Positions 34,150-45,189 of a stretch of 64,000 nt of DNA are shown here, piece by piece. How positions within the stretch are numbered: the first letter of the stretch is position 1; the number at the start of each line of letters is the position of its first letter. This DNA is from Microvelia longipes (taxonomy: Eukaryota; Arthropoda; Insecta; Hemiptera; Veliidae). The stretch covers positions 18,560,000 to 18,623,999 of the forward strand of contig JACMZG010000008.1 of NCBI GenBank assembly GCA_018340805.1, in the 5' to 3' direction. The position numbers and the translations under genes are program-made. Under the pieces are notes generated by a model. It was not told the origin of the DNA. It worked only from the letters and a program-made list of their open reading frames with translations, and made no database searches.

Positions 34150-34940
34150 GGAAACTTACAGACTTGCAAACTCCTTAAATAACACAACTTAACAACAGCA
34201 TTCAAAACAAACAAACAATTTAACATAGGTAACAAATTAACACATAATTCCAATAACCTAAATAACTTAAATTTATAGATAACTGTGGAGTTTTCAAGAT
34301 AACTTGCAAAAATTGTCAACATAATTATATAGGTAGAATATATCGTACACTAAACACTAGGTATAAAGAGCACTTAAGCTCATTCATAAAAGATAAATCA
34401 GATTCTAACTTCGCCAACCACCTTTTCACACACGGACATGAACCAAATACAATGTCAAACTCAATGAAACTGCTACACAAACAATCAAAAGGACCTAAAC
34501 TTGACGTACTTGAAAGAATAGATATATACAAACACAGAATTACTGACAAAACAATTATTAACAAACAACTAACTTTCAATTCGGACATTACTTTTTTGGT
34601 ACTCAAACCAGCACTTGACAAAAAAAGAAAACAGGAAAACCATGGCACATGCATGGCACATAACGTCAGATGACTCACACACACACCTGACTTGTCAGGG
34701 TCATGGCCTTGACTCAATACACATTCCCTATATTATAAACCCTCTCCTACTTCCTCCCTTATCTTCAGGAGACTTGTCGTGCTCATTGAGACTAGAAGTT
34801 ATTCACTGATATAACTTTATTAGTTGAGAGCTTGAGTTTTGCCCTGCCTACTGATGATGGCGTTATGCCGAAACCGGTCCAGGGATATTCATATCCAACA
34901 GCAAGTATCGATGGTAGCTGATTCTCTGATTTTCAAGTAA
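34150..34940 (+). mobile_element. Penelope-like element remnant with GIY-YIG domain
   Basis: From 34278 one frame reads NCGVFKITCKNCQHNYIGR, TLNTRYKEHLSSFIKDK, SNFANHLFTHGHEPN and LLHKQSKGPKLDVLERIDIY. This is a GIY-YIG nuclease with the GVF..NYIG motif, the Arg and His helix and the LE residue in order; PLEs carry this domain after their RT. The frame stops at 34673. Upstream (34030-34270), damaged frames may be the RT-nuclease linker. About 180 bases downstream comes CTGATGATGGCGTTATGCCG followed by AAAC (34851-34874), then CAGCAAGTATCGATGG at 34900. The RT is missing. It lies in IST1 intron 1 in the same orientation as the gene. Confidence 0.82.
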
Positions 34941-35479
34941 TCTGTGAAATTGATGGTTCAATTTTTTCTCTGGGAAAAAGGTTCTAATTTTTGTTTGTTG
35001 AGGAGCTAAATTGAATGCATATTCAATATAAAATGGTCCGGAGTTGATATGACCACTCTAAGTGACTAAAAACCAAGGTATTTAATCGGAAGCCAAAATT
35101 ATGGCCACTAAACAGCTAATTTCAAGTGGGATGTTTTTTGAACATTTTTGGTATGTTGAATTAAATTAAACTTGTCTGAAGTCAAAACAACTAACTAATG
35201 TGACCGAAAAATTGAAAAAAGCAGTGTTGAATTACTCTTACCCAGAGTTAATAAGACACCTAGGTACATTATAATCTTGGCACTATTAATCATGTTTATC
35301 TTTATATTTACTAAATATAAATTAATAACTTCAAAATAATTCTAGCATGGAGTTCGTAACCTGGGAAAATTTTCTTTGCAATTCATGCTACCTTGCTCAA
35401 CAAAACAGGTCTAGCTTAAATTTCTGATGTATGGCCAATAGCATTACTACCTGTTGCACAAGTTTTCCAGTTTTTCAAA

Positions 35480-35700
35480 GGAAATGTGCTGAAACATTTT
35501 AAAATTAACCTGAACTGAGCTTGATAAGAATTCTCAGTGTTTATGATGACCATAGTTTTTTCTAACCAGTGAAATGCATATGCGCATTTCTTTTGAAAAA
35601 TCCAGGAAATTGTGTAATAATTATCAATACTATTGCTCAGGTTACAAGGCAAAACCTGGATTGTTGAGCAAGAAAGCATGCACTGCAAAGAAAATTCGAC
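35480..35700. repeat. dispersed repeat, same family as 28020-28225
   Basis: Shares GATGACCATAG, GCATATGCGCATTTC, AATCCAGGAAAT, GGTTACAAGGC and GCAAGAAAGCATGCACTGCA. A nearby inverted counterpart at about 35395-35495 (TTGCTCAACAAAACAGG, TTTTTCAAAGGAAATGTGC) suggests a foldback spanning about 35395-35700. Confidence 0.65.
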
Positions 35701-35827
35701 TGGCTTGCTGACCTCCGTACCTGATTTTTTTTCAAATTTACTAGCATAAAACTTATTTTGACTGCATCACACCTAGTCCTTCTTAAAACTGTTTTCAGAA
35801 CAATATTTCTGTCAAGCCTGACCAATT

Positions 35828-36468
35828 TTTACATTTCTCATTTATACCGTAGGTATGTAGGAAAATTATTGTGTTTGCAAAAAAATCCAGACTGGGATGT
35901 CACTGGAATATCTGTTTTAGGTGTTTTTTAAGATCTCCTGAGTTGTTTTACAAAGTTGTCTATCTATATGTGTGTGTGTCTGTCTGTTATCATCCTAGCT
36001 CCTAGTGAATTTATGCTAGAGAGTTGAAACTTTAGTACAATAATCAGTCTATAGGTGTAGTTGTGCTATCCGGAAAATATTTTTCATATAACATCATTAA
36101 CCTGCATTAATGACTGAGCAAAAATTTTGAAAAACCATTTAATGCTTAAAAATTTACTATATGTTAGAGATTTGCACACATGTAGCTATGTACAAGACTA
36201 ATATATGTGCTGAGTTTCATCTGATTATCAGCTTTAGTATAATTCTTATTAAATGACTTGTGTACGTTTTTTTTAAATGTTAAAAAAATATGTGAATATT
36301 ATAAGTTAAGATGTGAAAATATGAATGATATAAGTTAAGCAGCATTAAGTGTGGTCAGAGACTTGTATATTCTGAGGACAAGCAAAGCGAGTCTGAATCA
36401 GGGAGGATGGATGAACTTAGCAAATCCGATGTGATGATAAAAAGTTCCGAGGTACCCTGTACCTGATT
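35828..36468 (+). repeat. dispersed repeat DR, full-length copy
   Basis: The most complete plus-strand copy. The head is TTCTCATTTATACCGTAGGT; the middle has GGGATGTCACTGG, ATCTCCTGAGTTG, GAGAGTTGAAACTTTAG and TAGCTATGTACAAGAC. The tail is GACAAGCAAAGCGAGTCTG, then GTTCCGAGGTACCCTGTACC. It lies in IST1 intron 1. I find no terminal transposase, no box A/B and no LTR structure. The head CTTTTCCTCAT (from other copies) and the tail ATGAGGAAAAG are inverted relative to each other. Confidence 0.85.
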
Positions 36469-36546
36469 ATTTTACTAGTATTATCACTTGTTTTATAATA
36501 ACCTCAGTTCTGTTCCATGTGATTATAAGTTTGATGTGTTCTACAG

Positions 36547-36679
36547 GGGACTAGATCCAAGTCTGGCTGAAGCAGTGTCTAGTTTACTATGGATATCTCC
36601 TAGACTTGGTAATGAAGTGCCAGAATTTAAAGCCATATCTGATCAACTCACCTATAAATTTGGAAAGAAGTATTCTGAT
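36547..36679 (+). CDS. IST1: IST1 homolog, exon 2 of 8
   Basis: Acceptor TTCTACAG before 36547 and donor GAT|GTATGT after 36679; phase 2 in, phase 0 out. It encodes GLDPSLAEAVSSLLWISPRL and GNEVPEFKAISDQLTYKFG, the second helical hairpin of the IST1 domain. The AA of exon 1 plus the first G makes Lys, so the join reads LLQEMKGLDPSLAEAV, as expected from the family. Confidence 0.95.
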
Positions 36680-36853
36680 GTATGTATGGTTATTTCTTAT
36701 TTATTTTTTAATACAGCCATAAATATTCAGATTTTTTTAGCTCTTCAAACAAATCAGTCAATATATTACTTACAGTCTGTTTAAATAAATGTACTATGTT
36801 TTGAATGATATTTATATAAATGTATCTATTTACTATATTTAATTAGAATTTTA

Positions 36854-38218
36854 TTAACCCTTGGGCTGCGGGGGTATTGGAGTGTAGTTGGGTCCCTGGT
36901 TGCGGGACCCGCCAAAAGAAAAACTTTCTTCTGTTGGGAAGGCTTTTTTGCTTTTCTACCTTAAAGTACACAACTTTAACTTGGCCTAGGCAGTTTCCCT
37001 TATGTAATTTTTATGTTCTACTGATTGTTTTACATTGTCTACACATATAATAAATGTTAAATTCTTTTTTGTTCTTGTCAAAAAAATGTTTGTTTATTTG
37101 AGCATAAATTTTATGTTAAATATAAATATAATCATGGTTGTGGTATTTAAAAAATAATTCTATTTTATATAATAATTATTAAAATTAAATATGGTTTATT
37201 GATTTGTATAATCCTAATATTGATGAAGATATTGGATGACATATATATAAAAGTCGCATTAATGCCAACGGCGCGAGGTCAGGGAAAAAAATTGTTCTTA
37301 CTTTTCTACTGAAATCGCGTTACTGCAGCTTTCTTATATATTTTAATCATTATTCTCATTGATTTTACGACTTGACAAATAATTAACCCTGTGAAAATGT
37401 AACTTTGAACATTTGAGTGTTGAATGACATAATTTTTAAAAAACAAAAACCATATTAATATTTATTTTTAACCTCAATTCTATACTCAAATAAATAAGTT
37501 TCTTATTAGAGCAAAATTACTATAATACAAGTTTCGACAATTTTTCAATATATTGAAATATATATCTAATATATCTTGGGTTAAAAATAAATTCAAAACT
37601 CGACCAAAGTATTACACACATACACACTGACCACATTAAAAGATCACCAAATCCCAACTATACATATTAGACCATCCATCAGCAGAGATACCCTATTACC
37701 TGGCAAAAGACATTATACTCACTAATACCTAATAAGAGAGGAAGGAGAATTATAGAACGAATATAACATGATTACTAGAATAGTTAAAATATTTTAGTAA
37801 AATATTTTGTCTGTTTTTATCTTTTTATTTCTTACCAAGTTAAAAAATAAGATCAATGTCCCTACTTTGTCGGTACTGATTTTAGTAAAGAGGTGTCATA
37901 AATATGTCAATCAAAGGGCTATAGGAGAAGAGATAAGAAAGGTTTAAATGCCAAGAGCGAAGGGATGTGTGCTGTGGTCCATAACTCCCGACATTCTTTT
38001 ACGTTTTTAGATAAAGAAATGGCACTACTGCCACCTATCAGTGACACAAGAAGTTAGCTAATACCCCAAATAACCAATAGATCTCCCACATGTTCAAAAT
38101 AATATTCACAGCACTAACCACATCATCATAAAAAAAATGTCGGCATATGCCGTCATTTGCGACACTCAAAAGTTTTTCTGTTGACGGCATATGCTGTCAT
38201 TAGCAGCAAAAGGGTTAA
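36854..38218. mobile_element. piggyBac-like non-autonomous element (TTAA ends)
   Basis: TTAA followed by CCCTTGGGCTGCGGG at 36854, and CAGCAAAAGGG followed by TTAA at 38215. TTAA target sites with CCC/GGG element ends are the piggyBac pattern. The terminal match is only partial (CCCTTGGGCTGC against CCCTTTTGCTGC). Near the right end GCATATGCCGTCATTTGCG and GACGGCATATGCTGTCATT are subterminal repeats. No transposase frame is seen across the 1.36 kb interior. It lies in IST1 intron 2. Confidence 0.5.
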
Positions 38219-38984
38219 AACCCCTAAATAAGTATCTAAAAATTTTTAGATAATTAAATCTAAATAGATTTTTAGGATTGGTTATTAATCAGTGATTCTA
38301 ATAAACCAATAGGTAAAAAATGCACCAGAATATTTTAATTTGAGTTGGATTATATCAACTATATGATAAAGCAATAAAGTAAATTAAAGCTGATACTGTG
38401 TTGTACCAAATTACTATTCTAGAGACAGTTTTCAAATTTTAATACTGTTTTAAAGAAACATATCTGTGTCATTCATGAAAATAAAATGAATTAATGTAAA
38501 TAATTAAATGAAAATTAGTGAATTTATTTTTCTTAAATGAGAAATGGACTACATGTATGCCAAATTTTATCATTATCTAATTATTTTCCTATTTTTATTA
38601 GTTTTTGAAATATGCTATCATTAAATAAAACTGTCTATGATGTCATAAAAATTCCTTAGGAAGCAACTAGTCCCAAAGATATATTTTGTCAACTCTCTAG
38701 TATATGTACTTTTAGCCAGGCAATATCTTGCTAAAGGTACAAAATATCTTACAAGATGTACACAAATACTATCTTTGAATAATATTTACCAGAAAACATT
38801 GTTGGTGTGTTTGAATCTTTAATAGCCAGTCATTCATGAAATTTCATGGTAAAGACAGCTCCTGCATGAGGAAAAGTAAAAAAAAAATATTTTATTACTT
38901 TGATCAGAGTGTGGATCACTTGTTCTTAAAAATTTTAAACTTTTTTCATTGTAATATTTTTTATATTTCTTTTATCTATCCACA

Positions 38985-39030
38985 CCAGGTCGTAAGGCAA
39001 GTGGTCTACCACTGAGCTACCTGTCCTCCG
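38985..39030 (-). repeat. tRNA 5'-half-like sequence
   Basis: On the minus strand GGACAGGTAGCTCAGTGGTA and GACCACTTGCCTTACGACC look like the D-arm (A box) and anticodon arm of a tRNA. No B box follows, so this is a SINE head or tRNA fragment rather than a gene. Confidence 0.5.
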
Positions 39031-39126
39031 TGTTTATTTTTATTTAATTTATTCAACATTTCTTGTTATTAATATGTATTTAAGTTTTGTAGGCTGTGGT
39101 GTTAATAAATTATATTTCGTTTACAG

Positions 39127-39270
39127 TCATGTAGGATTGGAGAAATGGAAACCATAAGTGAAAAACTAAAGCATAAGCTGAGTGTGCATGCTCCTCCCAA
39201 GATACTTATTGAGAAATATCTAATAGAGATAGCAAAAATATACAGTATTCCATATGAACCTGACCCACAG
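39127..39270 (+). CDS. IST1: IST1 homolog, exon 3 of 8
   Basis: Acceptor CGTTTACAG before 39127 and donor CAG|GTAATA after 39270; 144 bp, phase 0 both sides. It encodes HKLSVHAPPKILIEKYLIEI and AKIYSIPYEPDPQ, the conserved end of the IST1 domain (HKLSVEAPPKILVE..LIEIAKNY..PYEPD in vertebrates). Confidence 0.95.
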
Positions 39271-39603
39271 GTAATATTGATATATCAGATTTAAAACTAA
39301 ATTGCTGTGTCTTTTAAACGTCCTGAATCAAATAGTCCCTTTTTGTTTTATAGCCTTAAAATTTTGCATAAATTCTCATTAAATTGTTGCTATCATGCTT
39401 AAATAATATCTTTTTATTTTTCATTAAAAAATACTTGATGATGGATTCTACTGGCCTCATTTATTAATGCATACTGTAAATTCCATACAATGCTCTTAAA
39501 AATTACCCAGTCATAGTTTGGCGGAGTGTAAATTTCATGTTATAAATTCCATTTTTTCTTATGTTTTTGGAAGGGCCTTTGGTGCATATACTACTATGAT
39601 AAT

Positions 39604-41461
39604 ATTCTATCAGAAATTGGGCACAAATGAGACACCAGGTAATATTAATTATTTATTGCGATATTTCGCTCTAAACACAGAGCATTATCAAGCAAACATC
39701 TAAAAAAGAAAATTAACTAAATTACATACTTGAAAGTACAATATTAGGTAATAGAAAGAATAATGAAAAACTAAAATTGTCATGCTAGAAAAGAAACTAA
39801 AAACTCACGAGTTACATATCTGTTACATATCTGTTAACAAGTTAACATTGTCAATACTTTAAAATCTGGTCCGAATTCCTAAAATAAAAGAAAAATGTTT
39901 TTAAAGAGGGCAAAATAAAAATCAAAAAGAAGAAATCACTCAAACGTAAAACAATCGATAAAAAGGGGGGTTAAACTTACATGCTCTAAAGTAAAAATCA
40001 CAATGCATCAGTGAAAAATTAATTAACAAAACTCACAATTTAAAATATAAGTAAAGTGTAACAAAAGGGAAACAGTCAACAACTGAAAGGAAAGTGAAAA
40101 GACACAGCCTACTAGACAGATAAAATAATCATAAATGATTATGGAGGGAAAAATAAATACAACACTAACAAAACTAAAATATAAAAGAAAATAAATATAA
40201 AATTAATTTAAATTGAAAAATAAATAAATAAATATTTATGAAATTTAATATTACTTTATAAATAATGTACATAATAGTGTTAAGAAATAAATAAATAATT
40301 ATTAAAATAGAATATATAACCTATTAAGTTAATTTAAGTTATGCAGGATACCAGCATAGTATTTATTTAGGTCCCTGGAATCTTTTTTAAAATTGATATT
40401 GTTACTTTCATTAGAAATGTGTAATGCTTCCAGAAGTAGACGTTTAAAATTATTGTTTTCCCGGTTTATTATTCTGGTCCCATCGAAGTCAAAATTATGG
40501 CCTAAGTCTTTAGCGTGGTTAGCAAGTGCCGTGTTATTTTCTTTATTTGAAGGTTTCTAGCGGACTCTATTTATACTACTTTCATGTTGGGATCTCCTGT
40601 TTGACCATGTCTGCTTTGACTCTCCTATATACTGTCCAGGGCAGTCTTTGCATGGAACCTGGTATATGATACCCATGGCGTCATCTATTATAGGTTTGTC
40701 TTTAAGAGGAGTGAAGTAATTTTTCCCTATTTTATTTACAGGTTTCAGTCCAAATTTAACCTCTGGGCAATCATATTGCTTGAATGTCCTGCTGATGGTG
40801 TATGATAACCCTTTTACATAAGTGAGGCCAGAATAAATACTCTTAATGTTACTGGTAGGAGGTTCTCTAACCGGTGGATTCTTTAAGTATACTAAGGCTT
40901 TGAACCAAAGAGATTTAACAAGTTTTATTGGGAAAAAATTATCAATAAGTTTCTTGTAAACTACTGTTTTAACTTCGGCTAGAAATTGCTCGTCAGTCAA
41001 ACTTATAGCTCTTTTAACAAAGTTAAAAGCAGTATTATATATTTGATTAAAAGGGTGGTTAGATTTATAATTAAGAAACCTGTTGCCCTTAACTTCCTTG
41101 TTCATCCATTTGGTCTGCAGTTTACCGTCTTCTGTTTTGATCACTGTGACATCCAAAAAATCAATCCTATTGCCTTCCTCCAACTCAACTGTAAACTCGA
41201 GCTTAGGGTGGATATTATTAAGTTCACTTTTTAAAAAATCAACGTGTCTAGCTTTCAAGATTAAAAATAAGTCATCTATGTACTTGAAGATAAGTTTAGG
41301 TTTATATCTAGTTCTAGCAAGTGTAGTATTAAGTACGTGGTTAATAAATATTCCGCTAAGGTTGACAGACATACTTCCTCCCATCGGCAAACCATCAATT
41401 TGTTTGTATATAATATTGTCAAAAGTAAAGTATGTATGACTACAGCAAAACTTGACACACT
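39604..41461 (-). mobile_element. Penelope-like element, longer inverted copy
   Basis: Minus-strand PLE. It starts inside the RT palm (CCSHTYFTFDNIIYKQIDGL, PMGGSMSVNLSG), has the catalytic FKYIDDLFLI near 41290, then a linker and the GIY-YIG domain (GIIYQVPCKDCPGQYIGESK, SNRRSQHESS). The frame ends at an in-frame TAG at 40557 (VR-stop-KPSNKENN). Coding continues past it to LLLEALHISNESNN and ends near FQGPK, so this stop is a single C-to-T change. The 3' end carries the CTTGATAATGCTC...GAGCGAAAT motif (39663-39692 on the minus strand). The 5' part (N-terminal RT) is missing. It forms the left arm of an inverted pair inside IST1 intron 3. Confidence 0.9.
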
Positions 41462-41470
41462 CTATGTACG

Positions 41471-43035
41471 ATTGATTTTTTGGATGTCACAGTGATCAAA
41501 ACAGAAGACGGTAAACTGCAGACCAAATGGATGAACAAGGAAGTTAAGGGCAACAGGTTTCTTAATTATAAATCTAACCACACTTTTAATCAAATATATA
41601 ATACTGCTTTTAACTTTGTTAAAAGAGCTATAAGTTTGACTGACGAGCAATTTCTAGCCGAAGTTAAAACAGTAGTTTACAAGAAACTTATTGATAATTT
41701 TTTCCCAATAAAACTTGTTAAATCTCTTTGGTTCAAAGCCTTAGTATACTTAAAGAATCCACCGGTTAGAGAACCTCCTACCAGTAACATTAAGAGTATT
41801 TATTCTGGCCTCACTTATGTAAAAGGGTTATCATACACCATCAGCAGGACATTCAAGCAATATGATTGCCCAGAGGTTAAATTTGGACTGAAACCTGTAA
41901 ATAAAATAGGGAAAAATTACTTCACTCCTCTTAAAGACAAACCTATAATAGATGACGCCATGGGTATCATATACCAGGTTCCATGCAAAGACTGCCCTGG
42001 ACAGTATATAGGAGAGTCAAAGCAGACATGGTCAAACAGGAGATCCCAACATGAAAGTAGTATAAATAGAGTCCGCCAGAAACCTTAAAATAAAGAAAAT
42101 AACACGGCACTTGCTAACCACGCTAAAGACTTAGGCCATAATTTTGATTTCGATGGGACCAGAATAATAAACCGGGAAAACAATAATTTTAAACGTCTAC
42201 TTCTGGAAGCATTACACATTTCTAATGAAAGTAATAATATCAATTTTAAAAAAAGATTCCAGGGACCTAAATAAATACTATGCTGGTATCCTGCATAACT
42301 TAAATTAACTTAATAGGTTATATATTCTATTTTAATAATTTATTTATTTATTTCTTAACACTATTATGTACATTATTATTTATAAAGTAATATTAAATTT
42401 CATAAATATTTATTTATTTATTTTTCAATTTAAATTAATTTTATATTTATTTTTCTTTTATATTTTAGTTTTGTTAGTTGTTGTATTTATTTTTCCCTCC
42501 ATAATCATTTATGATTATTTTATCTGTCTAGTAGGCTGTGTCTTTTCACTTTCCTTTCAGTTGTTGACTGTTTCCCTTTTGTTACACTTTACTTATATTT
42601 TAAATTGTGAGTTTTGTTAATTAATTTTTCACTGATGCATTGTGATTTTTACTTTAGAGCATGTAAGTTTAACCCCCCTTTTTATCGATTGTTTTACGTT
42701 TGAGTGATTTCTTCTTTTTGATTTTTATTTTGCCCTCTTTAAAAACATTTTTCTTTATTTTAGGAATTCGGACCTGATTTAAAGTATTGACAATGTTAAC
42801 TTGAACAGATATGTAACAGATATGTAACTCGTGAGTTTTTAGTTTCTTTTCTAGCATGACAATTTTAGTTTTTCATTATTCTTTCTATTACCTAATATTG
42901 TACTTTCAAGTATGTAATTTAGTTAATTTTCTTTTTTAGATGTTTGCTTGATAATGCTCTGTGTTTAGAGCGAAATATCGCAATAAATAATTAATATTAC
43001 CTGGTGTCTCATTTGTGCCCAATTTCTGATAGAAT
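41471..43035 (+). mobile_element. Penelope-like element, shorter inverted copy
   Basis: Nearly identical to the reverse complement of 39604-41166, starting at the codons for IDFLDVTVIKTEDGK. The frame 41480-42088 runs through the same linker and GIY-YIG domain but ends at a different stop: TAA at 42086 (VRQKP-stop-NKENN) where the other copy has TCA. After it, TALANHAKDLGHNFDFDG and LLLEALHISNESNN follow in frame. Its 3' end (42947-42976) carries the same hairpin motif. The junction between copies leaves about 305 bases (41167-41470) present only in the left copy. The two copies have different nonsense mutations in an otherwise shared sequence. Confidence 0.9.
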
Positions 43036-43139
43036 TCAATTATGGAGACCAATATTACAAATAATGTAACTTATGATAATAATAAGTATAAGAACTAGTT
43101 TATGAATTGTGTAATTCTTCTGGAGGTGACTGAATAAAT

Positions 43140-43265
43140 GTAGTTGATGAATCTGATATTTCGCTTCCACTGTGCAAGGTATGATCAGGGAAGTAGAGCA
43201 TATTCAGTTCAGTTTTGTAGAGCATCGTGTTTTCATCCAGGATGTGCTACATCCTTGAAAATACC
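43140..43265 (-). mobile_element. PLE-like terminal fragment
   Basis: The inverted form reads CACAGTGGAAGCGAAATATC and contains the mirror of GTTCAGTTTTGTAGAGCAT. It matches the arms of the foldback at 44527-44820, so it is another copy of that terminal region. It lies just upstream of IST1 exon 4. Confidence 0.55.
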
Positions 43266-43333
43266 TCTCACACTATTTAATCAATTATGCTTCACGATGG
43301 AAATATCCTGAGATGTTTAACTGATGTGATTAG

Positions 43334-43492
43334 GTAATGAGGGAAGAAGAGCAGTCCAAGTGTGTTGATGCTCTCCTGTTTGGTGGATCAAATAATTTAG
43401 ATATGAGTGGCCCCAGTCACCCACCAGGTTTTATTGGCTATCCACAGCATCCAGTTCCTCCAAGTAACCCTTCAAATGCTTTCAACTACCCT
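43334..43492 (+). CDS. IST1: IST1 homolog, exon 4 of 8
   Basis: Acceptor GTGATTAG before 43334 and donor CCT|GTGAGT after 43492; 159 bp, phase 0 both sides. It encodes VMREEEQSKCVDALLFGG, SNNLDMSGPSHPPGFIGYPQ and HPVPPSNPSNAFNYP. This is the start of the Pro-rich linker, corresponding to the vertebrate segment after PYEPD that contains a Val-Met and then Gly/Pro-rich sequence. Confidence 0.9.
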
Positions 43493-43819
43493 GTGAGTAT
43501 ATCTTTATTTATTTAGTAACTAAATGTTTGTAGTTGAGAAATTCATATGAGTGAAAAAACCAATTTCGATCAGCTGTAAGCTGTTTTTTGTTGAGCTGAT
43601 AAAGAAATTATGATTGCTTTAAAAAAGTAATTAATTTTAAATATTTAATATTTTTCTTCAAAATTCTTATAGTTTTTGAAAAGATGTTCGTTAATATAAC
43701 CATAAACAGATATTTTTGCTTAAAATTTCTTAACAGTTCTTAGCATGGAAAAAATAAAAATAAATTTAGTTAAATTGCAAATGAGATGTTTGAGAATGAG
43801 CATAAATGGAGTCCATCGT

Positions 43820-43945
43820 AATAGAACGAAAGAATAAAAAGTCTCTCCACAGTTATAGATTTTATTAAAACTAAAGCAGAGCGCTCTGCTTTAGTTTTAA
43901 TAAAATCTATAACTGTGGAGGGACTTTTTATTCTTTCGTTCTATT
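43820..43945. repeat. 126-bp near-perfect palindrome
   Basis: 63-bp arms with one mismatch pair and no loop (centre CAGAGC|GCTCTG). The arms begin AATAGAACGAAAGAATAAAA and pass through CCACAGTTATAGATTTTATT. Outside it, ATTGCAAATGAGAT occurs at 43774-43787 and again at 43943-43956 as a 14-bp direct repeat, suggesting that about 155 bp were inserted with a target duplication. IST1 intron 4. Confidence 0.85.
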
Positions 43946-44098
43946 GCAAATGAGATTTTCTATGATTAACGTTTAAAAATATAATTATACTTATGACCTT
44001 TGAAGTTGTTAGGCTGGAGTGCAATCCTCCTGAGGTTGAGGTTTCTACAGGGAAAACCTGTTAGTAGGGTTTTCAAGAATAATTGTACATTTTTGCAG

Positions 44099-44251
44099 CA
44101 AATATCAAGCTACGACACTCTGGACCTCAAAAAGAGACCACTGGATGACTTTCTACCTCCATACTCTGGTTACAATATTCCATCAGACTATCCATCTGGT
44201 TCTTTGAACAAATCTAACCCCTTCAATCAGAATTTGATTGATTATAATGAA
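44099..44251 (+). CDS. IST1: IST1 homolog, exon 5 of 8
   Basis: Acceptor ATTTTTGCAG before 44099 and donor GAA|GTAAGT after 44251; 153 bp, phase 0 both sides. It encodes QISSYDTLDLKKRPLDDFLP, PYSGYNIPSDYPSG and NPFNQNLIDYNE. This is a disordered linker, less conserved than the domain; support comes from perfect splice sites and frame continuity. Confidence 0.85.
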
Positions 44252-44409
44252 GTAAGTTGTATATGATCTGCCTCTGCTACTCTGGCTTTGTCAATATGTA
44301 CACTGTTCTTGTCATCATCCATTTCTTTCATCTCATCCAGTTTCTCTCATGTCTACAGAGGCATTAAAGTTGTTTTAGGCCTAAAGTTTATTTCATCAAT
44401 AAACTACTT

Positions 44410-45165
44410 TCTATAAAAAAAATTGTGACCCCTGAGTTTAATGGCTTATAACTTGTAAACGGCAAGACTGATTTTAATGAAATAGGTTTACAATAGAAAA
44501 TTTAATAAAATTTTGTATTACCTGATTGAGTACAGATTTTTATAGATGAATAATCCAACGTTTCTCTTCCACAGTGGAAGGCATCTTCAGGGATGTAGAA
44601 CATCATGGATAGAAACACAATGCTCTACAAAACTGAACTGAAGATGGAGGCCCTGTTTGTCCTCTGACCTTGTCTTTGAGGACGATGATACAAAGTCAGA
44701 GACAGGTATAAATAAGGCCTCCATCTTCAGTTCAGTTTTTTAGAGCATTGTGTCCAACATCCATGATGTCCTACATCCCTGAAGATGCCCCCCACAGTGG
44801 AAGCAAAACTTCGGATTTCTTCATCTACATTGACGGGGTCACCACCGGATGACCTAAATCTTCATGACAATAACCGTGGAAGCCTACGCAGTTTATTACA
44901 CATCTTTATTTATACCATATCTAAATGACCTGTAAATTTAAATTAAACAGGTTGAATATTGTTAAAGTAGTGATGTTAAAAAGTTGGGTTTTGTGAAATG
45001 TATGCCGGGAAACTACGCTTTTTTAGTTTTTCGATAATATAATAATAAATTAAAAAAATAATTTTTAGCTCATATAAAATTTCATAACTTAGTAAAAACT
45101 TATTTCATTAAAATCGATCTTGACATTTACAAGTTATAAGCTCTTAAACTCAGGGTTCTGCAATT
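44410..45165. mobile_element. nested foldback with PLE-like ends
   Basis: Outer inverted arms: CCCTGAGTTTAATGGCTTAT with AACTTGTAAA (44430-44470), and TTTACAAGTTATAAGCTCTT with AAACTCAGGG (45127-45156). Inside, a second inverted pair (44565-44655 and 44722-44805) carries AACTGAACTGAAGATGGAGG, AATGCTCTAC and GGATGTAG. The inner right end has CTGAAGATGCCCCCCACAGT then GGAAGC at 44779-44809, the same hairpin motif class as the PLE tails. IST1 intron 5. Confidence 0.7.
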
Positions 45166-45189
45166 TTTTATGCACAGGTTTTTTATTTT

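Noticed and set aside
34851..34874. Calling this a bona fide hammerhead ribozyme
   Set aside because: There is an additional base between CTGATGA and the stem, and no defensible stem I/III or cleavage triplet; reported only as hammerhead-like.
39518..39703. Extra IST1 coding exon
   Set aside because: The frame runs into the PLE 3' terminus at 39604, has no family similarity, and exon 3 joins exon 4 in frame without it.
42366..42620. Hydrophobic ORF after the PLE
   Set aside because: It is the AT-rich 3' noncoding region of the PLE; the mirrored copy on the left gives no such frame in the same sense.
44000..44098. Upstream extension of IST1 exon 5
   Set aside because: The frame is open, but the acceptor TTTTTGCAG at 44098 and the phase-0 join from exon 4 define the exon start; the extra sequence is intronic.
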